From positions 1 to 44,984 of the forward strand of contig JAAUSC010000036.1 of the NCBI GenBank assembly GCA_012031965.1: DNA of 44,984 nucleotides, written 5' to 3'. This document shows positions 35,795 to 44,517 of the stretch, piece after piece. The stretch comes from Scytonema sp. RU_4_4 (lineage in GTDB: Bacteria; Cyanobacteriota; Cyanobacteriia; Cyanobacteriales; Nostocaceae). The translations under genes and the position numbers were made by a program. Every line of letters begins with the position of its first letter. The stretch's first letter is position 1. The notes under the pieces were generated by a model. It saw nothing but the letters and a program-made list of their open reading frames with translations. It had not been told where the DNA came from and did no database searches.

Positions 35795-37469
35795 TTAACA
35801 AAACCTCCAGCGAAAGTATAGTTTGATCATCTTCTTGAACTAAGTTATCTGCTTGAATACGCGCTAGTAAGTGGTTAAGATAAAGTGGTTGTGGCTCTAT
35901 TTTAAGGAGTTGCCACAGACCTTCCTGATTCAGAATAGAACGACTGACTCGTTGAGCGTTATCCACGAATTTCTCGGCAAAATCTTTAGTATTTAAGACT
36001 TCTGCTTCAATAACACCATCACTAGCCAGCAACAGGATATCTCCGGGAGCAAGAACCAATTGACTAGACATAGCTTTCCATACAGGGAAGATACCCAGAG
36101 GAACGCTGCGTACCTTGAGATATTTGGGTTTTTTTTCCACAGTATCTTGCCATGACCAAAGCAGGGGATATATATGTCCGGCGTTAGCGTAGACTAATTC
36201 CCTGGTAGCAGGAGTGTAGCGAGCTAAGACGAGGGTGATAAAACAATTGTTGCTGATCAAATCATCGCTTAGAGTATGGTTGAGGTTTTGCATAACCATA
36301 TTCGGCAGAGGCGGTGATTCTTGAGACAACTCTCGGCGCAACACTGAGATAGCACTAGCCATGAACAAAGCCGCTGGGACACCCTTACCAGAAACGTCTC
36401 CTACAGCCAACCACAAGTCTCCTTTTGGATGGACAAACACTTCAAAGAAATCCCCTCCCACCTCACGAGCAGGGTAGCAACAAGCTTGTACCCTCACGCC
36501 CTTAATATCGGGCATAGTTTGACGCAGTAGGTTATTTTGAATTTGGCGAGCGACTTCCAACTCAGCGCGGATTTGCTCTTGCTTCTGATGAAGACGTTGG
36601 TAGAGTTTTGCTTGAGAGAGCGCAAGAGCTGCTTGTTCGGTAACACCTGTAATGAGCTCGATATCTTCTTCTTGCCAAGAACAAGCGTGGTGATATTGGT
36701 AGAGAGCAAGAACAGCAAGCAGGTTTTGCTGCCATATCAGAGGTACAACCAGTTTCTGAGAAGCTTTTTCATCATGTATACTTAGGGCAAATTGATATTG
36801 ACGGGTTTCGAGAACCTTCTCAATCAAAGGATCTGGGTCGAAATAACAACTCGATGTTGGGGATTTTGGAGCTTGGTAGTAAAACTGGTCTAGTGTGAGG
36901 CGATCGCCCTCCACTGGTCTGAGCACGCAACAACTGGCTTCAAAAGTCTGTCCTACTGTTGCGACAATTCTTTGTAGCATACTGTTGTAGTCCAAAGACT
37001 CTCGAATAGCTGTTGTGACTGCATTAAACAAAGATTCTCTCCGCAAAGCGCGACTCAACTCTTGTGTGCGTTTTTTGACGACTCGATATATATCAGCTGC
37101 TTGCTCAACAACTGCTTTGAGTCGCTCGGGTTTCCAAGGTTTAGTGATGTACTTGAACACCTGACCAGAGTTTATCGCCTCTACCAAATCTTCGACATCA
37201 GTAAAACCAGTGAGCAAAATCCGAATTGTATCAGGAAAACGCTCTACAGTTCTACCGAGAAATTCTGTGCCATTCATCTCTGGCATTCTTTGGTCAGAGA
37301 TAATCACAGCCATCTCACCTTCTTTATCCAAAATGTCTAGGGCTGTGAGGGCATCATTTGCTTTATATACCGCAAAATCTCGCCTAAAAGTACGGTAGAG
37401 TAAATGTAGGTTGTCAGGCTCGTCATCCACCACCATGAGCTTGAGCCTTCCTGTCTCTATCTCAGTCAT
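35781..37469 (-). CDS. Receiver-GAF-PP2C (RsbU/SpoIIE-type) phosphatase
   Basis: 562 aa from the ATG at 37469 (a TTG at 37508 is the alternative). Receiver domain about 9-125 with VVDDEPDN and Asp in AVIISDQRMPEMNG, and the KPWKPERL tail typical of such regulators. GAF about 165-310 (LWAV-type EEDIELITGVTEQAALALSQ end). A coiled linker AELEVARQIQNNLLRQ precedes the SpoIIE phosphatase with REVGGDFFEVF, VGDVSGKGVPAAL, NAGHIYPLL and ASDGVIEA, all metal-ligand motifs intact. It probably dephosphorylates a STAS antagonist in response to phosphorylation or a GAF ligand. Coupled to the RsbW-like gene. Confidence 0.93.
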   Translation of the reverse strand: MTEIETGRLKLMVVDDEPDNLHLLYRTFRRDFAVYKANDALTALDILDKEGEMAVIISDQRMPEMNGTEFLGRTVERFPDTIRILLTGFTDVEDLVEAINSGQVFKYITKPWKPERLKAVVEQAADIYRVVKKRTQELSRALRRESLFNAVTTAIRESLDYNSMLQRIVATVGQTFEASCCVLRPVEGDRLTLDQFYYQAPKSPTSSCYFDPDPLIEKVLETRQYQFALSIHDEKASQKLVVPLIWQQNLLAVLALYQYHHACSWQEEDIELITGVTEQAALALSQAKLYQRLHQKQEQIRAELEVARQIQNNLLRQTMPDIKGVRVQACCYPAREVGGDFFEVFVHPKGDLWLAVGDVSGKGVPAALFMASAISVLRRELSQESPPLPNMVMQNLNHTLSDDLISNNCFITLVLARYTPATRELVYANAGHIYPLLWSWQDTVEKKPKYLKVRSVPLGIFPVWKAMSSQLVLAPGDILLLASDGVIEAEVLNTKDFAEKFVDNAQRVSRSILNQEGLWQLLKIEPQPLYLNHLLARIQADNLVQEDDQTILSLEVLLSDEK

Positions 37470-37664
37470 ATTTAGTTTGACTTTCCAAAGACTTTGATGG
37501 TAAGACAATGATTTGCAGTTTCCATCTAGTTATTAAAAAATACTTAAAAAAGTAAAAGTCAGTAGAATTCAGCCACTGTAAACCCATCATTTCTCTAATT
37601 TCTCAAAATGTTATGTAAATTCTGATAATATCCCCTCAGAGTTTTCCACACCTTAACATAAACT

Positions 37665-38402
37665 CTATCCCACCAGTCCAGAACGTAATGCGCGGACTGC
37701 TGCTTGTGTGCGGTCATCGGCGCATAGCTTGTTCAAAATATTTCGGACGTGTGTTTTTACAGTTCCTACTGTAATGTAAAGTCTTTCTGCAATGACCGCA
37801 TTACTACAACCTTCTACAATCAATTGCAAGACTTCTAATTCCCTTTCTGTTAAAGTATAAGGATCTATGTTCTGCCCCGGTTGATTTTCCACATCTAAGC
37901 TACTATCAACAGACATCCCTGAACTCGTTTTATTGTCTAATTGTGTGACTTCGGGTAGTGGTGGATTTTGTTGAGCTTGTTGCAATACAATTCGGGCGAT
38001 CGCAGGATCAATCCAAGCATTACCGTTATAAGTGACTCGTACTGCTTCAAGTAAATTATCAAATCTAATATCCTTCATGCAGTAAGAGTCTGCTCCTGCT
38101 GCAAAGGCAGCTAACACCGCTTCTTTGTTATCCCGTAGTGTTAAAATCAATACTCTTGTTGCGACCTCTTCTCCATTCGCTGTAGATTTTACTTCTCGTG
38201 TGAGTTCAATCCCATCCTTGTCTGGTAAGCCAATATCTACAATGGCAATATCTGGTTGTAGTGTTTTTAACATTTTTAGACCCTCGACAGCATTGGTCGC
38301 TTCCCCTACAACTTCAATTTCTTCCTTTTGCTGGAGCGCTGTCCGAATACCCACACGGGTAAGGTCATGATCTTCAATTAAAGCGACACGAATTTTAGCC
38401 AT
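37665..38402 (-). CDS. NarL/FixJ-family response regulator
   Basis: 245 aa. The receiver (about 4-125) has IEDHDLTRVGIRTAL, phospho-acceptor Asp56 in AIVDIGLPDKDG, and a Thr/Lys switch. A linker rich in Pro, Ser and Asp (about 148-180) joins it to a LuxR-type helix-turn-helix (LTERELEVLQLIVEG ... TVGTVKTHVRNILNKL). A DNA-binding transcription factor; its kinase is unknown. It is on the same strand as the RsbU gene but separated by about 195 bp, so it may be an independent transcript. Confidence 0.93.
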   Translation of the reverse strand: MAKIRVALIEDHDLTRVGIRTALQQKEEIEVVGEATNAVEGLKMLKTLQPDIAIVDIGLPDKDGIELTREVKSTANGEEVATRVLILTLRDNKEAVLAAFAAGADSYCMKDIRFDNLLEAVRVTYNGNAWIDPAIARIVLQQAQQNPPLPEVTQLDNKTSSGMSVDSSLDVENQPGQNIDPYTLTERELEVLQLIVEGCSNAVIAERLYITVGTVKTHVRNILNKLCADDRTQAAVRALRSGLVG

Positions 38403-39004
38403 AGTTTATTACCGCCCTTACACTCAAAAGTTGTAAAATTGAGTTTACTAAAAAGTCTCGGAAGATACAGTTTAAAGATGCCTGTGGAAAAATATTAAGA
38501 GAGCTTTTTGAGTTAGACTAACACATAAAGGCATTTTCTCCTTAGTGCAGACATTTCATGAGATAGTAGCCCTAGAAGCCTCCACTGCTCATGTGTTAAA
38601 ATAGTAAACTGTAGAGTTTCTAACTCCCCTTCTTGAACATTAGCTTCAATGATAAAAGTAAAAATGATAAGTGCTTCTCCTGGTTAGGAGTATCTGATAT
38701 TGAAAAGTTCTATTCTGCATCTTGAATTTCTATAGCGAGTAAACTAACACTTAAATAAATAACACAAGCCATGCCTATTTTGTGACTTGTTGGGGAAGTA
38801 TGCTATGTGAGTATTGAGGGAGCATACTATATGTTTAACTAATGGAGAGACTCATGAACCATAAGTCTCACGCTATCGTCCCTAAATTTAGCACAGTTAA
38901 GGATGTCGCAAGTTTGTAAAATTCCTCTATTATCCTTTTAGAAACAATTGGATAAGCTATCGTTCTATCTATGTAGTTAGTGTGAGGCTCATTAAGAATA
39001 GGCT
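38403..39004. other. Intergenic region between the regulator and the glycosyltransferase
   Basis: About 600 bp between divergently transcribed genes. No large gene. AT-rich, so it likely holds promoters for both. A possible 21-codon ORF is listed separately. Confidence 0.4.
38854..38919 (+). CDS. Possible 21-residue small ORF
   Basis: ATG with GGAGA about 5 bp upstream, reading MNHKSHAIVPKFSTVKD then VASL and a stop. It lies 85 bp before the glycosyltransferase gene on the same strand. The length is too short to judge from sequence alone; it could be a leader peptide or chance. Confidence 0.2.
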   Translation: MNHKSHAIVPKFSTVKDVASL

Positions 39005-39766
39005 ATGTCTGAGCTGCCTAGAAAGTTTTCAGTATTAGGTCTACCAGTTCATGTAACAACTGACTATCCAGGCTGGTTGCTAGAACGTTTGCAAAAGAGC
39101 ATGGGGACTCATGTCGTCACGCTCAATGCAGAAATGACCATGCAAGCAGAGCGGGATTCGTCCCTAGCTAAGGTCATACAGAGTGCTGAGTTAGTGGTTC
39201 CAGATGGAGCAGGGGTCGTTCTGTACTTGCGATGGCTGTTACAGCAAAAAATCCAGAGAACTCCTGGAATTGAACTAGCAGAAACACTGTTGCAAAAAGT
39301 TGGACAAAGAGGAACTGACACAAAGGTGTTTTTCTACGGAGGAGCGCCAGGTGTAGCCGCAAAAGCATCAGAGTTTTGGCTTTCTCAAATTCCAAATTTG
39401 GTTATAGTCGGTACTCACTCCGGCTTTCATTCACAACAAGAAGAAGAACAATTGCGACAAACTCTTACCCAACTACAGCCACAAGTGATTTTTGTTGGTT
39501 TGGGAGTTCCACGTCAAGAGTCATGGATAGCTAATAACCGCCATTTGTGTCCTCAAGCAATATGGATTGGTGTTGGAGGGAGTTTTGATATTTGGTCGGG
39601 GATAAAAACTCGCGCTCCTGCTTGGTTGGGGGATAATAATTTGGAATGGTTGTATCGGCTTTATAAAGAACCTTGGCGCTGGCGAAGAATGTTGGCTTTG
39701 CCTGAGTTTGCTTTGAAAGCTTTAGTTTATCGATTTTTTCAAGTCTTTGGGGTACGTGTAGCTTGA
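39005..39766 (+). CDS. WecG/TagA/CpsF-family glycosyltransferase
   Basis: 253 aa. Family marks: TLNAEMTMQAERD, VVPDGAGVVLYLRWLL with the conserved Asp-Gly, the FFYGGAPGVAAKAS block, and VGLGVPRQESWIANNR followed by GVGGSFDIWSG, with the C-terminal YRLYKEPWRWRRM. The fold (GT26) transfers N-acetylmannosamine or a related sugar from a UDP donor to undecaprenyl-PP-GlcNAc in surface polysaccharide synthesis. No other polysaccharide genes are adjacent. Confidence 0.93.
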   Translation: MSELPRKFSVLGLPVHVTTDYPGWLLERLQKSMGTHVVTLNAEMTMQAERDSSLAKVIQSAELVVPDGAGVVLYLRWLLQQKIQRTPGIELAETLLQKVGQRGTDTKVFFYGGAPGVAAKASEFWLSQIPNLVIVGTHSGFHSQQEEEQLRQTLTQLQPQVIFVGLGVPRQESWIANNRHLCPQAIWIGVGGSFDIWSGIKTRAPAWLGDNNLEWLYRLYKEPWRWRRMLALPEFALKALVYRFFQVFGVRVA

Positions 39767-40106
39767 AGAAGAACTCAGAACATTGTAGCCTCAGGCTGGA
39801 AGCTTGAGGGCAAACAAAGTGCAACATTATAGAGGATTGGTATTTGTTGTTTACCACTAGCTACTCACAAAAAATTTTGTCCTAACGAAAAAATTTTTTT
39901 GAATTCAAGATTATCTGACATCTTGCACCAGGGTCAAAAACCGGGTTTCTTGAGAATGACACCACTTAAAAAGCTTAACTTTTCGTTGAGAAACCCGTTT
40001 TTTTAGGTCTTGTTGAGAATAATACAAGATATGAGATTATCAGATTTTGCCTGGGAATACTGACTGTATTCAATCTCTAATCTAGAATTTAAACTCTTCT
40101 TGAGCA
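39767..40106. other. Intergenic region with inverted-repeat copy A
   Basis: No gene. The right half is the ~100 bp element at 39921-40018. Upstream a small dyad is present near 39787-39809 (GCCTCAGGCTGG ... AGCTTGAGGGC), a possible terminator of the glycosyltransferase gene. Confidence 0.5.
39921..40018 (+). repeat. MITE-like ~100 bp element, copy A
   Basis: Near-identical (about 90% by eye) to the reverse complement of 42395-42494. The element has its own imperfect terminal inverted repeats (AAAAACCGGGTTTCT at one end, GAGAAACCCGTTTTTTT at the other) and a 40 bp centre with CACCACTTAAAAAGCTTAAC. No protein is encoded. The same arms occur as a bare hairpin at 31477-31505. Confidence 0.8.
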
Positions 40107-40856
40107 ATGGTAGTATTAACCACACAAAAACCAACTGACAAGTTTGTTCTGACTCAAAACAGCGAAACAAAACAGCATAATCGTAATATCGCGGCTATGG
40201 TGCAATTGTGCTCTGTGTCAAAAACCTATACCAATGGCTGTCATGCTCTTGTAAATATAAACTTAGAAGTCAAAAAGGGTGAATTTTTGTTTCTTACAGG
40301 ACCAAGTGGCTCTGGTAAATCCACGCTTTTAAAACTGTTGTATGGCGATGAGTTACCAACACAAGGAGATGTGATTGTTAATGAGTCTAATGTAACAGCT
40401 TTGAGAGGCGATCGCCTCTCATTTTTTCGGCGACGCATTGGTGTTGTGTTTCAAGACTATAAGCTTATTCCTCGACGGACAGTGGCGGAAAATGTGAGTG
40501 TTGTGCTCAAAGCTCAAGGATATACGCGTAAGGAAATTCAACGGCGTTTAGAACCGAGTTTGAAACTGGTGGGTTTATATTCTAAAGCAGATTGCTTTCC
40601 AGAGCACCTTTCTGGTGGAGAGCAACAACGAGTCGGTATTGCACGGGCAATAGTGGGAACGCCACCTATCATTTTAGCTGATGAGCCAACCGGAAATCTC
40701 GATCCAGAGAATTCCTGGCAAGTGATCCAGATGTTTCAAAAGTTAAACTCTTTTGGAGTGACAGTGATTGTGACAACTCACGATGAACAGCTAGTTCGCA
40801 GGTGTAATCATCCCGTCGCACAAATTCAAGATGGGCGGCTTTCTCGAAAAAGTTAA
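40107..40856 (+). CDS. FtsE-like ABC ATPase
   Basis: 249 aa. Walker [12 protein letters not shown]-loop VVFQDYKLIPRRTVAENV, signature LSGGEQQRVGIARAI, Walker B IILADEPTGNLD, and VTTHDEQLV. The sequence style (YGDELPTQGDV, FRRRIGVVFQDYKLI) is that of FtsE, which pairs with FtsX at the division site to control peptidoglycan hydrolysis. The first 30 residues are an extra Thr/Gln-rich tail not found in short FtsE; an alternative start is Met31 (40197). No ftsX is adjacent. LolD-like function is the alternative. Confidence 0.85.
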   Translation: MVVLTTQKPTDKFVLTQNSETKQHNRNIAAMVQLCSVSKTYTNGCHALVNINLEVKKGEFLFLTGPSGSGKSTLLKLLYGDELPTQGDVIVNESNVTALRGDRLSFFRRRIGVVFQDYKLIPRRTVAENVSVVLKAQGYTRKEIQRRLEPSLKLVGLYSKADCFPEHLSGGEQQRVGIARAIVGTPPIILADEPTGNLDPENSWQVIQMFQKLNSFGVTVIVTTHDEQLVRRCNHPVAQIQDGRLSRKS

Positions 40857-40977
40857 GTGTCAGTGGTTAGTGGATTTCAATTGCATCCTTTCTCGTGAGG
40901 ATCATCCTTGTGTCATTCATCATTTATAAAAGCAAAGGCTTCCATCAACTTTGCACACGAGTTTTTAAATTGACTTG

Positions 40978-41589
40978 TTAATAACAGAAACTAAAGTCAT
41001 CAATGGTGAATTGACCATTAAAAGCGCAGAAGGTAATACGATGAATTTCGTTTGCTGATACGGATAATAAAGTGTTGGGAGGTACAACAGAGTCAGAATT
41101 AGCAAGATTTGCTCCTGGTAGTACCGTTTGTGTCAGCAGTTGGCGATCGCGACCGTACGCTGAAAGTACAAGCCGCTGTGAACTGGTGACAAAAGCACTG
41201 ACAAAATGAACAGGACGCAGAAAGGTTGCTTCTAAATATCCGTTTTTAGGCGCTCCCATTAACACTAATAGACCAGAGTGGCTAGGAAATGCTGGGTTTG
41301 AGGGCTGTATGGCTATACAATTGTTAAAAATGATGCCCCATTGCTCATACTGTCGCTCCACTGCTTGAAAACATCTCAAATCTTCCAAAGTTAAGTAGAT
41401 GCAGGTAGGTACTGAGACGACTTCGCTGTCAACGACTTTTCCCACTTGACCTTGCGAAGAACCTGAAACTTCATTTTGATTTTTAGAATCAAAATTAAAT
41501 TCGTTTAGAGAGAATTTATGGTCTTCAATGGTTGACTTTGTCTGCGATTGAAGACTAGCCTGCTTTACCACGACACCCCGCTTTGTCAT
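40978..41589 (-). CDS. Unknown protein with beta-rich C-terminal domain
   Basis: 203 aa, not recognised as a named family. Residues 1-55 are low-complexity and charged. From about residue 60 the sequence looks like one compact beta-sandwich domain: IYLTLEDLRCFQAVE, WGIIFNNCIAIQPSNPAFP, MGAPKNGYLEATFLRPVHFVSAFV, SQRLVLSAYGRDRQLL and ending ITFCAFNGQFTIDDFSF. The VSAFV...LVLSAY...FTIDDFSF pattern resembles secreted or carbohydrate-binding jelly-roll domains that end in an (I/L)DD-(I/F) strand, but there is no signal peptide, so it may stay in the cytoplasm. Convergent with the FtsE-like gene. Confidence 0.6.
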   Translation of the reverse strand: MTKRGVVVKQASLQSQTKSTIEDHKFSLNEFNFDSKNQNEVSGSSQGQVGKVVDSEVVSVPTCIYLTLEDLRCFQAVERQYEQWGIIFNNCIAIQPSNPAFPSHSGLLVLMGAPKNGYLEATFLRPVHFVSAFVTSSQRLVLSAYGRDRQLLTQTVLPGANLANSDSVVPPNTLLSVSANEIHRITFCAFNGQFTIDDFSFCY

Positions 41590-42059
41590 TATCTAAAGAA
41601 CTGTTAGATGATCGATTACATAAAAATTTATTGATTTTGATAAGCTGCATAGAATTCTAAGTACAAAAACTAGTTCATCGGTTAGCAGCATAAAGACACC
41701 CCAGCTTACTTAATATATTCAATGACTGTTTACACTTTTCGGGACGGTTACTTATATCAGTGATGTTTCTGATAGAGTATCATAAAAAATTATCGTGGGG
41801 TCTCACCCCTTAGTTATACCTGCGACCAATATAAAACTGTAGATTAAGGATATATTTTAGGAATATCTAAAAGCAAAAAAGACTTTCAAAGTAGAAAAAA
41901 GATTATCAAATCTTCATAACAAATCTGTAGATTTTACATACACTTCATTAGAAGTAGGAACAAGTAGAAATGAGCAGTGTGTGAATCTCATCTGTAAGCG
42001 TAGGCAAACTATTAAAAAAAAATTGGGAAACTGGAAAATAAAAAGATGAAAGAGCAGCC

Positions 42060-42320
42060 TTAGGCAGAGCGTCCTATGCTTAGGGTATGGCTGCGCCGAA
42101 GCGCGTCAGCTCCTCCCGAATGAGGTACAAAGATGCTACGCGCAATTCGTAGCCTGTCCGCAAGACTTACGCAGTCGCCTAGATCGGGAAAACGTCACTT
42201 GCACCGACTACCGGAAAACCTGACGCCAGTCGCTACAACGGAGCGTTCCCCGGAGCTCCGCAGTCGCCAAAGACGGGGACGCATGAGTTCCTAGCCCTTG
42301 GCGACTGTCGTAGTGTAGAG
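42060..42320. repeat. GC-rich nested palindrome cluster
   Basis: Several GCAGTCGCC / GGCGACTG half-sites occur in both orientations, together with GGAGCTCCG-type cores. The composition is sharply different from the AT-rich flanks. The type resembles 15465-15615 and 17940-18066. Confidence 0.6.
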
Positions 42321-42394
42321 GAAAAATATTAATGAATAATCAGAAGATTTTTGTCTTTGCTAAGTTCATGATTTGGTAATTCATATCTTGCACT

Positions 42395-42494
42395 ATTTTC
42401 AACAAGACCTAAAAAACCGGGTTTCTCAATGGAAAGTTAAACTTTTTAAGTGGTGTCATTCTCAAGAAACCCGGTTTTTGACCCTAGTGTAAGA
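42395..42494 (-). repeat. MITE-like ~100 bp element, copy B
   Basis: Inverted copy of 39921-40018. In this copy both terminal arms read AAAACCGGGTTTCT and its complement with fewer changes than in copy A. The pair brackets the FtsE-like gene and the unknown beta-rich gene, 2.4 kb apart. Confidence 0.8.
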
Positions 42495-42508
42495 TTTCAG
42501 GTAACTGA

Positions 42509-42541
42509 GAACCCCTGCACTTCATTCAAGTGCAGGGGTTC
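42509..42541. terminator. Strong terminator after the DUF4330 gene
   Basis: GAACCCCTGCACTT pairs perfectly over 14 bp with AAGTGCAGGGGTTC, loop of 5 bases. It lies 26 bp beyond the stop of the DUF4330 gene on the minus strand. Confidence 0.8.
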
Positions 42542-42566
42542 TTGACATGTCTAGATTTCGTATAAC

Positions 42567-43100
42567 CTATTTTTCTTTTAATCTGACATCAATGACGGTA
42601 GCATTAAAGTTGTAGTTGAAGCCATCTAATTCAATTGGCATTCCAATTTTTACTTTACTGTTACCTAGAACTGGTCCTTCGTCAGTGATTTTTGCTTTGC
42701 CTGCTACAGTTAAACGTAAATCTTTACTAAAGTTGTTTGCTCTGTCTGGTTCTGGCAATTCTTTAACTGAACCATTAGGTTGAGGAACTAATACAGTTCT
42801 GGGTAACTCTTGCACAGATTTAATATCAATTTGACCATAAGGTTGATTGCGGATAATAACTTTAGTTTTCCCGCCTTTTTCAAATCCTTGTGTGTATAAC
42901 TGTTTTGTATCGAGTACATTTAATCCCCTAACAACTAAGTCTACTTCGATAGGTACTGTTTTACTACCAACTTGAGCAACGGAACCACCGCCAGGGAAGA
43001 CAAAGATGCCAAGTATCACAAGCAGAATGACGAGTGCAGCACCTAAATCGAGGATGTTAATTTTACCGAATAAACGACCTTTGGAGTCTAAAATAGCCAT
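42567..43100 (-). CDS. DUF4330 membrane-anchored protein
   Basis: 177 aa from the ATG at 43100 (a TTG at 43115 is in frame, but GGAAAG lies about 9 bp before the ATG). It starts MAILDSKGRLFGKINILDLG, typical of DUF4330, followed by one transmembrane helix (about 20-37) and a beta-rich outer part (VDLVVRGLNVLDTKQL, TVAGKAKITDEGPVLGNSKVKIG). The family is widespread in cyanobacteria and Firmicutes with no established function; an envelope place is inferred from topology. Monocistronic, divergent from the protease gene. Confidence 0.88.
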   Translation of the reverse strand: MAILDSKGRLFGKINILDLGAALVILLVILGIFVFPGGGSVAQVGSKTVPIEVDLVVRGLNVLDTKQLYTQGFEKGGKTKVIIRNQPYGQIDIKSVQELPRTVLVPQPNGSVKELPEPDRANNFSKDLRLTVAGKAKITDEGPVLGNSKVKIGMPIELDGFNYNFNATVIDVRLKEK

Positions 43101-43398
43101 AACAAATCTTTCCAAATAAGAGCAAAGTTACTGATTATAACAGTATTGTTTATTAGAGACAGAGCATTTTTGCTTACTGCGTTAGCAGTGAATGTGGTTG
43201 GGCGTCACGGTCATGCGACAGTGTATCACAACTTCCTAATTTTGGATGGACTTTTTGGTCATTCTAAGTTGCTGTCGCCCAAGAAGATATGCCTTCGGTA
43301 CAGGACTGGTCTGAACAAAGGGTTTAGAATGCAACTTATAGGACTATGAATCCGTCTCATAGTTTTACATTCCCCCAAACTCTTTTCAAACCGGATTT
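43101..43398. other. Divergent promoter region of DUF4330 and M48 genes
   Basis: 298 bp without a credible gene. It must hold the promoters of both genes; none could be marked with confidence. Confidence 0.4.
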
Positions 43399-44268
43399 AT
43401 GATGAATAGGAAATGCTTTTCTATAAATCCCCGTTTTTCTCGAAAACCTTGGTTTTACCCATTAGTTTCCGTAATTATTGCTACAACAATATGCTTTATT
43501 ACACCCTTGACAGCAAGGGCTATTGATGCACAACGATTGTTACCTTTTATTCTTCAGGGAGTCCAGGTTATTCAGTTGTCTAATGTATCTCCTCGTCAGG
43601 AAGTTGATCTTGGCAAACAGATGAATGACCAGTTGGTGAGCAGTCAAGTTCGGCTTTACCGCAATTCAGCGGTTAATCGTTATGTCGAACAAATTGGTCA
43701 GCGTCTAGTAGCGAATAGCGATCGCCCTGACCTTCCTTATACCTTCCAAGTCGTTAACGATAACAGTATTAATGCTTTTGCCACCTTGGGAGGTTTTGTG
43801 TATGTTAACACAGGCTTACTGAAAACCGCAGACAATGAAGCGGAACTAGCAAGTGTGATCGCACACGAAATTGGTCATATTGGTGGGAAACACCTTGTCA
43901 AACAGATGCGACAAAAAGCACTTGCAAGTGGTTTAGCATCAGCCGCTGGGTTGGATCGTAGCCAAGCCGTGTCGATTGGTGTAGAATTAGCTCTCAACCG
44001 TCCCCGTAGTCGGGGAGATGAATATGATGCTGATAGCAGGGGATTAAGAACTCTAACACGCTCTGGTTATGCTCCATCAGCAATGGTTTCCTTCATGCAA
44101 AAGCTACTCAAAAAAGGTTCTAACGCTCCCACATTTTTAAATACCCATCCTGCAACAGGCGATCGCATCAAAGCTTTGCAGAGTGCTATCAACGACCAAC
44201 CTAGAACTGGGAGTGCCGGTTTGGATAGTTCTAATTATCAGGCTAACATCAAAGCACTGCTGAGATAA
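43399..44268 (+). CDS. M48-family metalloprotease with signal peptide
   Basis: 289 aa. The signal sequence or anchor is about 18-41 (ending LTARA). The zinc site is complete: HEIGH (His156, Glu157, His160) in VIAHEIGHIGGKH, and the third ligand Glu208 in RGDEYDADSRG. NAFATLGGFVYVNTGLL before the zinc motif is typical of the BepA/LoiP/M48C group. These enzymes degrade misfolded envelope proteins. No TPR domain is attached, unlike BepA. Two ATGs in tandem at 43399 and 43402 are possible starts. Confidence 0.92.
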   Translation: MMNRKCFSINPRFSRKPWFYPLVSVIIATTICFITPLTARAIDAQRLLPFILQGVQVIQLSNVSPRQEVDLGKQMNDQLVSSQVRLYRNSAVNRYVEQIGQRLVANSDRPDLPYTFQVVNDNSINAFATLGGFVYVNTGLLKTADNEAELASVIAHEIGHIGGKHLVKQMRQKALASGLASAAGLDRSQAVSIGVELALNRPRSRGDEYDADSRGLRTLTRSGYAPSAMVSFMQKLLKKGSNAPTFLNTHPATGDRIKALQSAINDQPRTGSAGLDSSNYQANIKALLR

Positions 44269-44517
44269 CTCATAAGCTGTCGCGCATATAAGAAGGTATG
44301 CTTCTAAACACTAGACTGCTTGATCTCAATAGTTTTCTTCCGGATTGAATTTGGAATTGAAAAATTTTGAATGATCTGAATTTTGGATTTTAATTTGGGT
44401 TGGAGCAATGGTATTCAAGCCCCCAGATTTCTTGGCGGGGTCTTTAATGTCTCCAGATTGCTAATGCGTGCATTTTGAATTCCCCAAAGGAGTGATTCCT
44501 CTTGTCCCCATCTTCTA
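44269..44517. other. Region between the protease and the broken phosphatase
   Basis: No gene. TTTGGAATTG/TTTTGAATG-type repeats at 44347-44398 and a possible hairpin with CCCC/GGGG arms (about 44422-44440) that may terminate the protease transcript. Confidence 0.4.

Larger units (their letters stand above)
41590..42508. other. Large intergenic region with palindromes and inverted-repeat copy B
   Basis: About 0.9 kb without a gene. 41590-42050 is AT-rich. 42060-42320 is GC-rich with nested dyads (for example around GCGACTGC/GCAGTCGC, CGGAGCGTTCC and GGAGCTCC). 42395-42494 is the MITE-like copy B. Confidence 0.6.

Noticed and set aside
43146-43349. 67-residue plus-strand frame before the M48 protease
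   Set aside because: It has no ribosome site, no recognised motif, and lies in a divergent promoter region; I could not support it as a gene or as a transposase remnant.
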